The translations under genes and the position numbers were made by a program. A stretch of 64,000 nucleotides of DNA from Ochrobactrum quorumnocens (GTDB lineage: Bacteria; Pseudomonadota; Alphaproteobacteria; Rhizobiales; Rhizobiaceae): contig NZ_CP022604.1 of the NCBI RefSeq assembly GCF_002278035.1, positions 1,426,001 through 1,490,000 of the forward strand. The letters run 5' to 3'. Every line of letters begins with the position of its first letter. The first letter of the stretch is position 1. Shown here in pieces: positions 1 to 9,341 of the stretch. Below the pieces are notes generated by a model. It did not search any database. It was given only the letters and a program-made list of their open reading frames with translations, and was not told the DNA's origin.

Positions 1-1030
1 ACACAACACTGAGCCCTGCACCACGAAACAGCACCGATTGTGCCAGCATCACAAAATGCGTATTGGGTGCTGCCAACATAATGTTCTGGATGATTTCTGG
101 CATGCTCTCGCGCGGTGTTGTGCCACCCGATAGCACTTGCAGCGGCAGCAGAACCAACATCAACAAAAGGCCGAACTGCGGCATGGAACCGGCAATCGTT
201 GCGAGAAAAATACCAAGACTGGTGGTCGCAAAAAGCTGCAATGCAGCCCCTGCCAGAAACAGCGTCAGTGAACCGTTGATCGGCACCGCCAAGATACCCT
301 GAACCACCACGATCAGCGAAAAGGCCGTAGCGACCAACACCACCATCCCCATCGACCATACCTTGGAGACCATGATCTCAAGCGGCGTTACCGGCATCAC
401 CAACAGATGCTCGATGGTGCCATGCTCGCGCTCACGGATAAGGGCTGCACCCGTCAGAATAATTGAGAGCATCGTTACCGACGAGATCACGTTGGTGATC
501 GCGCCAAACCAGCCCTTGTTCAAGTCCTGATTGAACCTCGCACGCAAATTGAGGCCAACGGGCGTTTGCGTGTCTTCGCGATAGCGATTGAGAAACTCTG
601 TCACTTCGCTTGACACAATCGACTGCACATATCCACCGCCCGTAAAGGCCTGGCTCATGCGCGTTGCATCGACGTTCAGCTGGATTGTTGGCGAACGTCC
701 AGCGAGCAGATCACGCTGGAAGTTCGGCGGAATATCGAGTGCGAATGTGTCAAGACCAGCATCCATGCGCTTATCCATCTCGTGAGACGAGATAAGTTTT
801 GGCGGCACGAAATATGGCGGATAAAACGCGGTCGTGATCCGACCCGAAACCGGCGACTGATCCTCATCGACAATGGCGATAGCCGCATTGTTGAGGTTTT
901 CAGGCATAGCCTTCGCCGCCGTATAGATTGCGAGCGTGAAGGCATAGACGATGAGAAGCAGAAGCATCGGATCACGCGCTAATCCGCGCAGTTCCTTCAC
1001 ACCAAGCTGGAAAATATTGGAAATCCGCAT
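1..1030 (-). CDS. ABC-2 type transporter permease, YhhJ-like (3' end outside window)
   Basis: Inner-membrane permease subunit of an ABC exporter, about 343 residues visible; the C terminus lies beyond the left edge. The product starts MRISNIFQLGVKELRGLARD, has one N-terminal membrane segment, a long periplasmic domain, and then a block of hydrophobic segments beginning near ALIREREHGTIEHLLVMPVT, the cytoplasmic-loop signature of ABC-2 permeases. The ATG at 1028-1030 follows the TGA of the upstream double-ABC gene with one base between, so the two are translationally linked. Together with that gene and the HlyD gene it has the order of the E. coli yhiI-rbbA(yhiH)-yhhJ cluster. The substrate cannot be deduced; drug or small-molecule export is a family-based guess. 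Confidence 0.85.
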   Translation of the reverse strand, partial: MRISNIFQLGVKELRGLARDPMLLLLIVYAFTLAIYTAAKAMPENLNNAAIAIVDEDQSPVSGRITTAFYPPYFVPPKLISSHEMDKRMDAGLDTFALDIPPNFQRDLLAGRSPTIQLNVDATRMSQAFTGGGYVQSIVSSEVTEFLNRYREDTQTPVGLNLRARFNQDLNKGWFGAITNVISSVTMLSIILTGAALIREREHGTIEHLLVMPVTPLEIMVSKVWSMGMVVLVATAFSLIVVVQGILAVPINGSLTLFLAGAALQLFATTSLGIFLATIAGSMPQFGLLLMLVLLPLQVLSGGTTPRESMPEIIQNIMLAAPNTHFVMLAQSVLFRGAGLSVV

Positions 1031-1031
1031 C

Positions 1032-3812
1032 TCAGCCCGCCTGTTTCTTGAGGAGAACAATGCCGAGAACAGTAAGCACCGGAATCGCAATCAGCAGCGG
1101 CAGGAACGACCCCGCCAGATCGGAAAAATCGAGAGCCTTTGAGAAAGTCCCGCGCGAGATCGTCACGAAATAAGTTGTCGGATAAATCTTCCCGATAAAA
1201 GCACCCGCCCCTTGCAGCGACGATACGGGGTCGATAATGCCCGAATATTGCACAGCAGGAATGAGCGTCAGCAATGCTGTGCCGAAAATCGCTGCAATCT
1301 GGCTATTGATAAAGGTCGATATCACTAAGCCCATGCCAGTCGTGATGATGACATAGAGCAGCGCTGCTGTGGCATAGGTCAGGAAGCTTCCGGTAAATGG
1401 CACGCGGAAGATGAAGACCGCAAAGGCTGTCAGCATCAAAAAATTGAGGAAGGCCAGCGCGATATAGGGCAACTGCTTGCCAAGCAGAAACTCGAATTTC
1501 GTGACTGGCGTCACATAGAAATTGATGATCGAACCGAGTTCCTTCTCGCGCACCACGCTCAACACCGCGAGCATGGCCGGGATCATCAAAAGGAGAAGCG
1601 GAATAACTGCTGGAACCATAGCCACAAGGCTCTGCACGTCCGGATTATAGCGATAGCGAATTTCGAGATTGAAATTGCCAACGGTAGCAGCGTTTCCATA
1701 AAGCTCGCGCGCCTTTTGCGTCATCCAGTTGGCGTGCATGCCCTGTACATAACCACGTACGGTTTCTGCACGCGTCGGCATCGCACCATCAATCCAGGCC
1801 CCCACCTCAACCGGACGACCACGCGCGACATTGCTGCCAAAGTTCGGCGGGATTTCAATCGCCAGGCTGATCTCGCCTTCACGCATCCTTCGGTCAAGTT
1901 CGTCATAGTCGGTAATGGGAGACTTTTCCGTGAAATAGCGCGAACCGGCAAGCTGCTGGGTATAATCCCGGCTGATCGTGGTGTCATCGCGATCAAGTAC
2001 CGCAAATGTCAGGTCTTCGACGTCAAGATTAATACCATAGCCGATGACGAACATAAGAATGACAGTACCAAGAATGGCTAATGTCGCACGGATCGGATCG
2101 CGCTTGAGCTCCAGCGCTTCGCGCCTAGAAAATGCGAGCATCCGCCGAGGATTAGGCAACCAGCTTGATGAAGGCTTTGGATTCTTCACCGGCTTCTTTT
2201 CGGGTATTGGATCAGATTTTTCCTGATTACTCTTCTGCGGCGCAGTCTCGCCTATCGCTTCTTCGAGATAGGCAATAAAGGCATCTTCAAGCGTTGCCGA
2301 ACTGCGACTTTCTGTGATCGCCTTTGGCGTGTCACTGATCAGCACCTTACCCGCATGCATCAGCGAAATGCGGTCGCAAAGCTCGGCTTCATTCATGAAA
2401 TGGGTCGAGACAAAGATCGTCACATTATCCTTGCGCGAAAGATCGGCAAGTATCTGCCAAAATGCATCACGCGCAACGGGATCAACGCCCGATGTCGGCT
2501 CATCGAGAATGAGAATATCAGGCGAATGAATGAGTGCTACAGCCAGAGACAGGCGCTGGCGAATGCCAAGCGGCATAGACTCTGGAAGCTCATCCATAAC
2601 CCCAGCCAAATCAAAACGTTGCGCGAGTTCCTTGATTCTGCGCTGGGTGTCTTCCGCATTCATTCCAAAGAGCTTTGCGTGCAGCTCCAGGTTCTGATGT
2701 ACTGTCAATTCTGAATAAAGCGAAAAGGCTTGCGACATATAACCGACACGACGGCGTATATCGATATCCTTGGGATCGACCTCGCGTCCAAACAACCGCG
2801 CTGTGCCTTCACTCGCTGGCAAAAGTCCGGTCAGCACTTTCATGGTCGTAGATTTGCCACAGCCATTAGAGCCGAGAAAGCCGAAAATCTCACCGCGCGG
2901 AATGCGGAAGCTCACATTATCGACAGCGGTAAAATTGCCAAACCGCACAGTGACATGCTCAGCTTCGATAGCGATGCCGCTATCTGCCTCAGCATTGCGC
3001 GGCGGCATCACAACCTCTTTGTGCCCTTCCCGTAACTCCTCCGGCAACAAAGCAATAAAGGCTGCATCGAGATTGGGCGTCTTTGTTTGTTCAAGCAGTT
3101 CCTGTGGCGTTCCGGTCGCAAGAATTGCGCCATCATTCATCGCCACAAGCCAATCGAAGCGCTCGGCCTCTTCCATATAAGCCGTTGCCACAATGACGCT
3201 CATGCCCGGACGATCTTTGCGAATATCGTCGATCAGCTCCCAGAACTGACGTCGTGACAAAGGATCGACACCAGTTGTCGGTTCATCAAGGATCAGCAAA
3301 TCGGGATCGTGGATCAGCGAACAGCAAAGACTGGTTTTCTGCTTCATACCGCCTGAAAGCTTTCCCGCCGGGCGATCCGCAAAGGGTGACATCCCCGTTC
3401 GAGCCAAAAGATCGGCTATACGGCGTTCGCGTTCATGCTTGTCATGGCCAAATAAGCGACCAAAAAACTCGATATTCTCGAACACCGAAAGTGTCGGATA
3501 AAGGTTCTTGCCCAGCCCCTGAGGCATGTAAGCGATACGCGGAAAAACCGACTCACGATGGCGCTTGTTGGAGATATCGCCACCCAGCACATCAATCTTT
3601 CCCTGTTGCATGGCGCGTGCACCAGCGACCAGTGAAAGAAGGCTCGATTTGCCGACACCATCGGGGCCGATCAGGCCGACCATACAGCCTGCTGGAACAT
3701 CGAGTGAGATGCTATGAAGTGCAGCAGCAGACCCGTAGGACAGCCCTACACCTTCAGCGCAGACGACAAAGCTACCGTCTTCCACACCAGCCTTTATCGA
3801 GGCCGCACTCAT
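1032..3812 (-). CDS. Double-ABC ATPase fused to ABC-2 permease (RbbA/YhiH-like)
   Basis: Fusion of two ABC ATPase domains and a C-terminal ABC-2 permease, about 926 residues. Domain 1 has Walker [10 protein letters not shown] (near residue 50), signature LSGGMKQK and Walker [11 protein letters not shown]. Domain 2 has Walker [11 protein letters not shown], Walker [11 protein letters not shown], but a diverged signature, [11 protein letters not shown], in place of LSGGQ. The last 370 residues begin with a membrane segment ([19 protein letters not shown]), followed by a periplasmic region and a hydrophobic block. The ATG at 3812 overlaps the TGA of the HlyD gene as ATGA, which favours it over an in-frame ATG 30 bases upstream. 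It probably pairs with the separate permease downstream to form an exporter. RbbA of E. coli is described as a ribosome-associated ATPase, but the context here argues for transport. Confidence 0.87.
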   Translation of the reverse strand: MSAASIKAGVEDGSFVVCAEGVGLSYGSAAALHSISLDVPAGCMVGLIGPDGVGKSSLLSLVAGARAMQQGKIDVLGGDISNKRHRESVFPRIAYMPQGLGKNLYPTLSVFENIEFFGRLFGHDKHERERRIADLLARTGMSPFADRPAGKLSGGMKQKTSLCCSLIHDPDLLILDEPTTGVDPLSRRQFWELIDDIRKDRPGMSVIVATAYMEEAERFDWLVAMNDGAILATGTPQELLEQTKTPNLDAAFIALLPEELREGHKEVVMPPRNAEADSGIAIEAEHVTVRFGNFTAVDNVSFRIPRGEIFGFLGSNGCGKSTTMKVLTGLLPASEGTARLFGREVDPKDIDIRRRVGYMSQAFSLYSELTVHQNLELHAKLFGMNAEDTQRRIKELAQRFDLAGVMDELPESMPLGIRQRLSLAVALIHSPDILILDEPTSGVDPVARDAFWQILADLSRKDNVTIFVSTHFMNEAELCDRISLMHAGKVLISDTPKAITESRSSATLEDAFIAYLEEAIGETAPQKSNQEKSDPIPEKKPVKNPKPSSSWLPNPRRMLAFSRREALELKRDPIRATLAILGTVILMFVIGYGINLDVEDLTFAVLDRDDTTISRDYTQQLAGSRYFTEKSPITDYDELDRRMREGEISLAIEIPPNFGSNVARGRPVEVGAWIDGAMPTRAETVRGYVQGMHANWMTQKARELYGNAATVGNFNLEIRYRYNPDVQSLVAMVPAVIPLLLLMIPAMLAVLSVVREKELGSIINFYVTPVTKFEFLLGKQLPYIALAFLNFLMLTAFAVFIFRVPFTGSFLTYATAALLYVIITTGMGLVISTFINSQIAAIFGTALLTLIPAVQYSGIIDPVSSLQGAGAFIGKIYPTTYFVTISRGTFSKALDFSDLAGSFLPLLIAIPVLTVLGIVLLKKQAG

Positions 3813-4876
3813 TTTACGGTTTCCGCGAGGTTCTTCGGCCATTCAGCATTCGCATCAAGCTTGACGTAAGCCATTCCTGGCAGGCCAGTTTTTACCTGCT
3901 GGATGTATTTTTGCAGCAAATCCTGTGGGATTTTTGCCTTCACGCGGAACATGAGCTTCTGGCGCTCTTCTTCCGTTTCAACCGACTTCGGCGTGAACTG
4001 CGCAACATCAGCAACAAAGCTGATCGTCGCCGGGATCACATATTGAGGTGCCGCATCGAGCACTATGCGCGCATCTGCCCCAATAGCTACACGACCAGCC
4101 TGCGCAGTCGGCAGGAAGAACGTCATATAGACATCGCTGACATCGACCAGATTAAGCACGCGACCACCGGCTGACAGCACCTCGCCCGGTTGCGCAACGC
4201 GATATTGTACGCGGCCCGGCTTTGGCGAACGCAAGGTGGCATCGTTGATATCCGTGTCGATTGTCGCGATGGCTGCCTTTGCAGCCTCAACCGCGGCTTC
4301 AGCATCGACCACCTGCGCCTTGGCAGCACTGATCGCGGCTGCGGTTGCCGCAAGTTGGGCTTTGGCGGCACCAACAGCAGCTTCTGCACCTTGAGCGGTT
4401 GCGCGGTCATCATCGAGCACCTGCTGGGAAACAGTGCGCGATTCCGAAAGCTGCTGTGAACGAACAAGTCGTCGTTGGGCAGCATCCAATTGGGCTTCGC
4501 GTTGCGCGACGGTTGCTTCCGCAGCAGTTTGTTCGGCTTCACGCTGGGCGACGAGACTTTTAGCTGTATCAATGCTTATTTCAGCACGGCGCAGTTGTGC
4601 TTCTGCCTGTTTGCGCTGACTTTCAAGCTGAGCCGTATCCATCCGGGCAAGAATGGCATTCGCTTCAACGAATTGACCTTCATCGGCTAGGATTTCGCGG
4701 ATGCGTCCTGGGCTTTTGGTCGAAACGTCGATCTCAACAGCTTCAATACGTCCATTCCCGCCTGCAATACCATCCGGCAAACCGGGATCGCTCAATGTCT
4801 TCCAGGCATAGTAGCCTCCGACGGCCAAAGCCACGACCACACCGGTTACGATCCACTGCTTGCGATTAAATCCCAT
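3809..4876 (-). CDS. HlyD-family periplasmic adaptor (membrane fusion protein, YhiI-like)
   Basis: Membrane fusion protein of 355 residues, first gene of the export operon. One N-terminal membrane segment ([18 protein letters not shown]) anchors it in the inner membrane. A lipoyl-like half-motif follows ([18 protein letters not shown]), then a long Ala/Gln/Glu-rich coiled-coil hairpin (about residues 100-205), then the second lipoyl half and beta-barrel ([20 protein letters not shown]). It would link the ABC components to an outer-membrane channel; no TolC-like gene is in the window. A GAGGAT ribosome-binding site lies about 10 bases before the ATG. Family call is firm, substrate unknown. Confidence 0.9.
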   Translation of the reverse strand: MGFNRKQWIVTGVVVALAVGGYYAWKTLSDPGLPDGIAGGNGRIEAVEIDVSTKSPGRIREILADEGQFVEANAILARMDTAQLESQRKQAEAQLRRAEISIDTAKSLVAQREAEQTAAEATVAQREAQLDAAQRRLVRSQQLSESRTVSQQVLDDDRATAQGAEAAVGAAKAQLAATAAAISAAKAQVVDAEAAVEAAKAAIATIDTDINDATLRSPKPGRVQYRVAQPGEVLSAGGRVLNLVDVSDVYMTFFLPTAQAGRVAIGADARIVLDAAPQYVIPATISFVADVAQFTPKSVETEEERQKLMFRVKAKIPQDLLQKYIQQVKTGLPGMAYVKLDANAEWPKNLAETVK

Positions 4877-5339
4877 GCCGAAATATCCTCTGCGTCATCA
4901 TCTTGCGGACCCGCACAGCTAAATTATGCGGCAAATGATTTTATTAAATCAGACTGAGTTCAGTATTTTCACTGAGGCGAGATCGCCTTGATTAAAATCA
5001 ACTATACTCAAATGCATCGCAGTTTCATGCGATAAATAACAATAAATATAAGAAAGTTCGCGGGTGCCGATTTAGTGAGATGGAGGGCAATGCTGACAGC
5101 ACCCGCTGACTGTCGACAGTACAACATTGCAAAAGATCGCGCTGGTGCGCTCGACAGATCCCTAAACAACTTGAGATTTAATTCGGAAAGTTTAGCCGGG
5201 ACGTCGCTTTAGGTTGGGCCTCGACGTCCCGGGCTGTCAGTTCTGGTGGAACCTGACAACGAGCGATCATTAGCACCCGGTCATGACCGCTTTCTTTGAT
5301 CTAAATCAATTAGATAATAATTATATGCAATCACACCCA
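4877..5339. other. Intergenic stretch with palindromes, no gene seen
   Basis: This 463-base AT-rich stretch separates the start of the HlyD gene from the end of the glycosidase-like gene, both leftward. It should hold the promoter of the export operon. I found no convincing reading frame. It contains a perfect 12-base palindrome, ACTGTCGACAGT, at 5109-5120 and the longer inverted repeat at 5196-5232 listed separately. Confidence 0.6.
5196..5232. repeat. Inverted repeat, 11-bp arms
   Basis: CCGGGACGTCG (5196-5206) and CGACGTCCCGG (5222-5232) are perfect inverted copies around a 15-base loop. It lies about 105 bases past the stop of the glycosidase-like gene and could act as its terminator, but no good T-run follows on the minus strand. 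A regulatory palindrome is the alternative. Confidence 0.55.
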
Positions 5340-6533
5340 CTATTTTGGTGAGCGGCACTTACCCCAGCTCTTCTTTAGATAGGACGATACGCTTTTAAGC
5401 TTGGGATCAGACAAAAAGCCCTGCCGAAACAGAATACTGCCTTTGACCTCTGGGATCGCGTCATTGATATCGAGTTGGCGTTTGATTTCGTCCACGCCAT
5501 TGCCGGCACCCCATTCCGGCTCAGACTTCGCAGAAGTACCCGCGCGATAAAGCGCCATGCCGATATAAAGATCGGTCTTTGTGCCCTTGACGGTATCCGC
5601 CCACCATTTCACGATAGGGCCATAGGGCACATCTTTACGCCCTGACGACCAATAGACCTGCGGCGCAATATAGTCGATCAGGCCGTCTCTCACCCAGACG
5701 CGTGTATCGGCAAAATCACCATCATAGTTGGTTTTGCCCGCCCGCGTCGGCGAACCGCGAGGATCATCGATCTGATTGCGCCAGACGCCGCCGGGGCTGA
5801 TACCAAAGCGGACATGTGGCTTGATCGCTTTGATCTTGTGCGAAATTTCCTGCACCAGCGTATAGGTATTGTAGCGCCGCCAGTCATGTTTGCTGGAGAA
5901 CCGCGTCCCAAAACGTTTGAATGTTTTGTCGTCTTTGAGCGGCGAGCCTTGCGTTTCGTAATAGAAATAGTCATCGAACTGTATGCCATCGACATCATAT
6001 TTCTGAACGACTTCGGCCGTGATATTCGTCACCCACTGGCGCACATCCGGAATACCCGGATCAAGCACATAACGATCCGCAGATATAGCCACCCAGCCTG
6101 GATTGGTTTTATAGACGCTGGGCGGAGAATCGCCGGCAGAGTTTTTCAGTTCTTTCCGCGTTGCTGGTCGCACATCCATCGAAACGCGATAAGGATTGAG
6201 CCATGCATGCAGCTCGATCCCGCGCTTATGCGCTTCCGCAATTGCAAAGCGAAGTGGATCGAAGCCCGGATCTTTTCCGAGCGTACCCGTGAGATAAGAC
6301 GACCACGGCAGATACTCCGATTTATAGAAAGCATCGGCAGCAGGAGAGACCTGAAAAATCATGGCATTGATGCCATGCTCCGACGCCTCATCAAACATCC
6401 GCACCAGCTCTTTTTTCTGACGCTTTACCCGTTCGGAATCATCTTCAATGAGAGTGGAAGCCCGCGACGGCCAATCGAGATTAAGAACAGTTGCAACCCA
6501 GCTTGCATGAAACGTATCGCAATCAAGTGGCAT
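5340..6533 (-). CDS. Glycoside-hydrolase-like family 10 (GHL10, YddW/YngK-like) protein
   Basis: Protein of 397 residues with the GHL10/DUF187 TIM-barrel pattern: an N-terminal SWVATVLNLDWPSR, AWLNPYRVS, the acidic active-site stretch VDGIQFDDYFYY, FGISPGGVWRN and DYIAPQVYWS. Relatives are mostly exported and are thought to act on cell-wall glycans, so hydrolysis of an envelope polysaccharide is likely but unproven. The domain starts at the very first residues and I see no signal peptide. The codon two before the ATG is an in-frame TAA, so no longer in-frame version exists, and no good ribosome-binding site is visible. Either the protein is cytoplasmic or the 5' end has been altered. Confidence 0.75.
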   Translation of the reverse strand: MPLDCDTFHASWVATVLNLDWPSRASTLIEDDSERVKRQKKELVRMFDEASEHGINAMIFQVSPAADAFYKSEYLPWSSYLTGTLGKDPGFDPLRFAIAEAHKRGIELHAWLNPYRVSMDVRPATRKELKNSAGDSPPSVYKTNPGWVAISADRYVLDPGIPDVRQWVTNITAEVVQKYDVDGIQFDDYFYYETQGSPLKDDKTFKRFGTRFSSKHDWRRYNTYTLVQEISHKIKAIKPHVRFGISPGGVWRNQIDDPRGSPTRAGKTNYDGDFADTRVWVRDGLIDYIAPQVYWSSGRKDVPYGPIVKWWADTVKGTKTDLYIGMALYRAGTSAKSEPEWGAGNGVDEIKRQLDINDAIPEVKGSILFRQGFLSDPKLKSVSSYLKKSWGKCRSPK

Positions 6534-6638
6534 GGATTACAGAATTCCCGTTCTATACATGTAGTGAGGCCATATTCGGTTTGATATGATCAATTCACTA
6601 CCTATTTTAAATTTGCATAAAGTCAAAGCGAGGGCACG

Positions 6639-7082
6639 ATGTATAAGAATATCCTGATCACAACTGATGGTTCGGAATTTGCGGAACGCGGTCTCATTCA
6701 TGGTTTTGATACCGCGAAGGCCATGGGTAGCAAGGTAACCGTGATTACGGTGACCGCTCCCTATTCAATTTCCGGACTTCCTGGTGGTTTTACGGATAGC
6801 CCCGAATTCATCGAACGATTTGAAGAAGAGTGGAATGATTACGCCGATAAGGCGCTCTCTCGTGCACGCGAGCTCGCGGTCGAAGCGGGCGTTGAAATCC
6901 ATACTTTGCACGTCGTTGCTCATCATCCTGCAACATCCATCATCGAAACGACCAAAGAGCTGCGTAACGATCTGATCGTCATGGCGTCCCATGGCCGTCG
7001 CGGGTTGAAAGGCATGTTGCTTGGAAGCCAGACCTATGAGGTCGTAACGCGCAGCTCAATTCCTGTGCTGGTCGTGCGCTAA
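6639..7082 (+). CDS. Universal stress protein, UspA family
   Basis: Single-domain Usp of 147 residues. The start MYKNILITTDGSEFAERGL is typical, with the Asp that contacts nucleotide in the family. The C-terminal ATP-binding pattern G-x2-G-x9-G-S/T is present as GRRGLKGMLLGSQTYEVV, followed by the usual SSIPVLVVR ending. This suggests the ATP-binding subtype. A GAGGGC ribosome-binding site precedes the ATG. The gene runs towards the flavin-binding protein gene and ends 3 bases from it, with no room for a terminator. Confidence 0.93.
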   Translation: MYKNILITTDGSEFAERGLIHGFDTAKAMGSKVTVITVTAPYSISGLPGGFTDSPEFIERFEEEWNDYADKALSRARELAVEAGVEIHTLHVVAHHPATSIIETTKELRNDLIVMASHGRRGLKGMLLGSQTYEVVTRSSIPVLVVR

Positions 7083-7085
7083 AAC

Positions 7086-7520
7086 TCAGCTTGCCTGATG
7101 ACCGGTGGCGCTTTCAATATCAACGCGGAAAAAGACGGGGTCCAACTTGCGCTGCTCTCCGCCACCGGTGATGGTTTTAGTATATGCAGGCTCCCACCAT
7201 GTCGGCTCGTTGGCCATCATATTGACGATGGCCGCCTTCTCTTCTTCGCGGATGATTTCCCGATAATGCCCGTTCACCACCACGCTGCGCCATTGGGTGC
7301 GCGAAACAATATGATCGAAGAGAATGCAGACAGCTGCATTCTTCCGCATTGCCTCGGTCTTCTGCCCGTCAGTTGTGAATGAGTAAAGCGAGCCACCGCT
7401 AAACCGAAACCCGAGGGGCACAACGTAAGGCCGGTTATCGAGAACATAACCCAGCCGCCCAACCTGCGTATGCTGGATCATATCGCGGATATCAAGTTCC
7501 GACATTTCTTTGATTATCAT
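7086..7520 (-). CDS. Pyridoxamine 5'-phosphate oxidase-like flavin-binding protein
   Basis: Small split-barrel protein of 144 residues from the PPOX/NimA-like group. [19 protein letters not shown] and the central [14 protein letters not shown] and [12 protein letters not shown] segments are typical flavin-contact regions. Such proteins reduce or bind flavin- or F420-linked substrates; the actual reaction is unknown. GAGGGA lies about 9 bases before the ATG. It is transcribed against the universal stress gene; the two stop codons are almost adjacent. Confidence 0.8.
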   Translation of the reverse strand: MIIKEMSELDIRDMIQHTQVGRLGYVLDNRPYVVPLGFRFSGGSLYSFTTDGQKTEAMRKNAAVCILFDHIVSRTQWRSVVVNGHYREIIREEEKAAIVNMMANEPTWWEPAYTKTITGGGEQRKLDPVFFRVDIESATGHQAS

Positions 7521-7604
7521 GGCAGGCGTCCCTCGTTCGGCTAATCCATCGATAGATTACTATAGGGTAGCGATTGGGCTTTGACTGCAATCAAAACTAG
7601 ATAT

Positions 7605-8531
7605 TCAGACGAATAAGCGTCCTTCGGCAATCTTCACTGCCGTCCCGCCAATGCGCGCGCCGGTTAATGCGCCTTTGGTAACATCTAGCTCAAGGCGAAT
7701 GCGCGATGGACGCCCCATCTCCATGCCCTGTTCGATCCACCATTGCGAACTGCCGTCAACCGGCTTGTCCTTGGCCAAAATCATCCCGGCAAAAGCAGCA
7801 GCTGCGGAACCTGTCGCCGGATCTTCATAAACATTCGCGCCCGTCACGAACATGCGCGCATGATAATTGCTATCGAACAAAATTGTCTCGCGACAATAAA
7901 CATAAATCGGCAGCGGGCGCTCCGCGACATGTGGCAGGCTTTCGCTAACATAAACCGGATCGATCGAAACTTTAGCAGCAGCGATCAGATTATGTACCGG
8001 AACCAGAAGATAAGGCGTGCCTGCACTCCAGACGGCAGGCACATGATTCTCGAAACCGATTTCATGTGTGCCCAGTCCGATTGCGGCGGCGGCTTCCTCT
8101 TTCTCAATCTTTATATCAAGCTTTTCCGGCAGGCGTGGCAGATCAAATTCGGCAAAGGCGCTATTCTCACCCAGAATAACGCCGCAGCGAACTACACCGA
8201 CCTTTTCTTCCAGTGTTACCAGGCGATCAGACTCATCGCCCGTTTTGCGATGTCGCGCTAGTGATACGGCAGCGCCCACTGTTGGATGTCCGGCAAAGGG
8301 AAGTTCGTAGTCCGGCGTGAAAATACGCACAGCAGCTTCATGAACCGGATTTTCGGGTGGAAAGATGAAGACCGTTTCGGACAAATTGAATTCGCGCGCA
8401 ATGGCCTGCATGCGCGCATCAGTCAGCCCCTCACTGTCGTGAACAACAGCCAATGGATTTCCAGCCAGAGCCTTATCGGCGAAAACGTCGAAAATCTCGT
8501 AATAACGGCCGGCACTGGCAGCTTCGGTCAT
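7605..8531 (-). CDS. PhzF-family isomerase/epimerase-like protein
   Basis: 308 residues, usual length for PhzF proteins, which have two mirrored diaminopimelate-epimerase-like domains. Visible signatures: YYEIFDVFADKALAGNPLAVV at the N terminus, NLSETVFIFPP with the conserved catalytic-region Glu, FTPDYELPFAGHPTVGAA, and VYEDPATGSAAAAFAGMI in the C-terminal half. No phenazine genes are nearby, so this is a generic PhzF homologue of unknown substrate. The ATG at 8531 is preferred to one 18 bases upstream because a GGGAGA site sits at good distance before it. Confidence 0.88.
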   Translation of the reverse strand: MTEAASAGRYYEIFDVFADKALAGNPLAVVHDSEGLTDARMQAIAREFNLSETVFIFPPENPVHEAAVRIFTPDYELPFAGHPTVGAAVSLARHRKTGDESDRLVTLEEKVGVVRCGVILGENSAFAEFDLPRLPEKLDIKIEKEEAAAAIGLGTHEIGFENHVPAVWSAGTPYLLVPVHNLIAAAKVSIDPVYVSESLPHVAERPLPIYVYCRETILFDSNYHARMFVTGANVYEDPATGSAAAAFAGMILAKDKPVDGSSQWWIEQGMEMGRPSRIRLELDVTKGALTGARIGGTAVKIAEGRLFV

Positions 8532-8613
8532 CTTTAAATTCTCCCTCACATCGGTCGATGATAGTCCGCGAGCATAGCCAATTTCGCCGCCCTGTCATCT
8601 GTCAGAACCAACC

Positions 8614-9339
8614 TCACTGTTGATTATTAAAATGCCAATCAGCAAATGCTCGAACATAGGACGGCGTCGCCTCCCCCATGGCACCTGATCGCGTCACGGG
8701 AATGATTTCAGCAAGCTCTGGTTCAGCCTGCTTGGCGATATTATCTTTAATCCGTTTCAGCAATTCAGCGGTAGGCACATCAAAATAATAACGCCGGAAA
8801 AGCGCAATGCTACCATCGGCGGTAACAAGATGAGTTTTCGGCTCGACCTTCGCATAGCCAAGCTCCATCCCAGTCTCTTCAAAGACTTCGCGTGCCATGT
8901 TGGCTTCATAATTGACTCTGTCACCGACAATATCGTGGTCGTCGATAGAACCGGCGGGAAAGTAAATGCGACCTGCCACGGCGTTATGTGCGCTCATGCG
9001 CGCAGCAATCAGATGCCCCTCGGCAGAGACCATGATGCCAACACCAAAAATATGCCAAGGCTTTTCGGTTACAAGATCACCGCGCCAATACATCAGCGTT
9101 GCAAAACTGGTACGTCTGAAACTCGCTTTAAAAACCCGATCATCAAGATGCGCTTCAGGCGCCAGATAAATCTCGCCATCGAACAGCCTTGAGTTGGCAG
9201 CAACCGCCTTTCTCCAGTTTTCAGCAATGGCAGGCTTGTTGTGCTCGGTATAAAAAAGAGGATCAGGCAGAACCCTGACATCGACACGATCAATTTCATA
9301 GATCGTGTTTTCTTTCACCTGCTGCATCAGTTGCCTCAT
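8614..9339 (-). CDS. NUDIX hydrolase
   Basis: About 241 residues. The Nudix box is recognisable around YFPAGSIDDHDIVGDRVN and EANMAREVFEETGMELG, i.e. G-x5-E-x7-REVxEExG with a slightly expanded first part. The N-terminal 100 residues look like the extension found in larger Nudix proteins. It would cleave a nucleoside-diphosphate-linked compound; the substrate is unknown. An ATG at 9339 starts 2 bases after the stop of the upstream endonuclease-like gene, so the pair is probably an operon; an in-frame start at 9402 would overlap that gene by 61 bases and is less likely. Confidence 0.82.
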   Translation of the reverse strand: MRQLMQQVKENTIYEIDRVDVRVLPDPLFYTEHNKPAIAENWRKAVAANSRLFDGEIYLAPEAHLDDRVFKASFRRTSFATLMYWRGDLVTEKPWHIFGVGIMVSAEGHLIAARMSAHNAVAGRIYFPAGSIDDHDIVGDRVNYEANMAREVFEETGMELGYAKVEPKTHLVTADGSIALFRRYYFDVPTAELLKRIKDNIAKQAEPELAEIIPVTRSGAMGEATPSYVRAFADWHFNNQQ

Positions 9340-9341
9340 TT

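Noticed and set aside
3254..4174. 306-residue open frame on the plus strand
   Set aside because: Antisense to the ABC and HlyD genes; composition is shadow-like.
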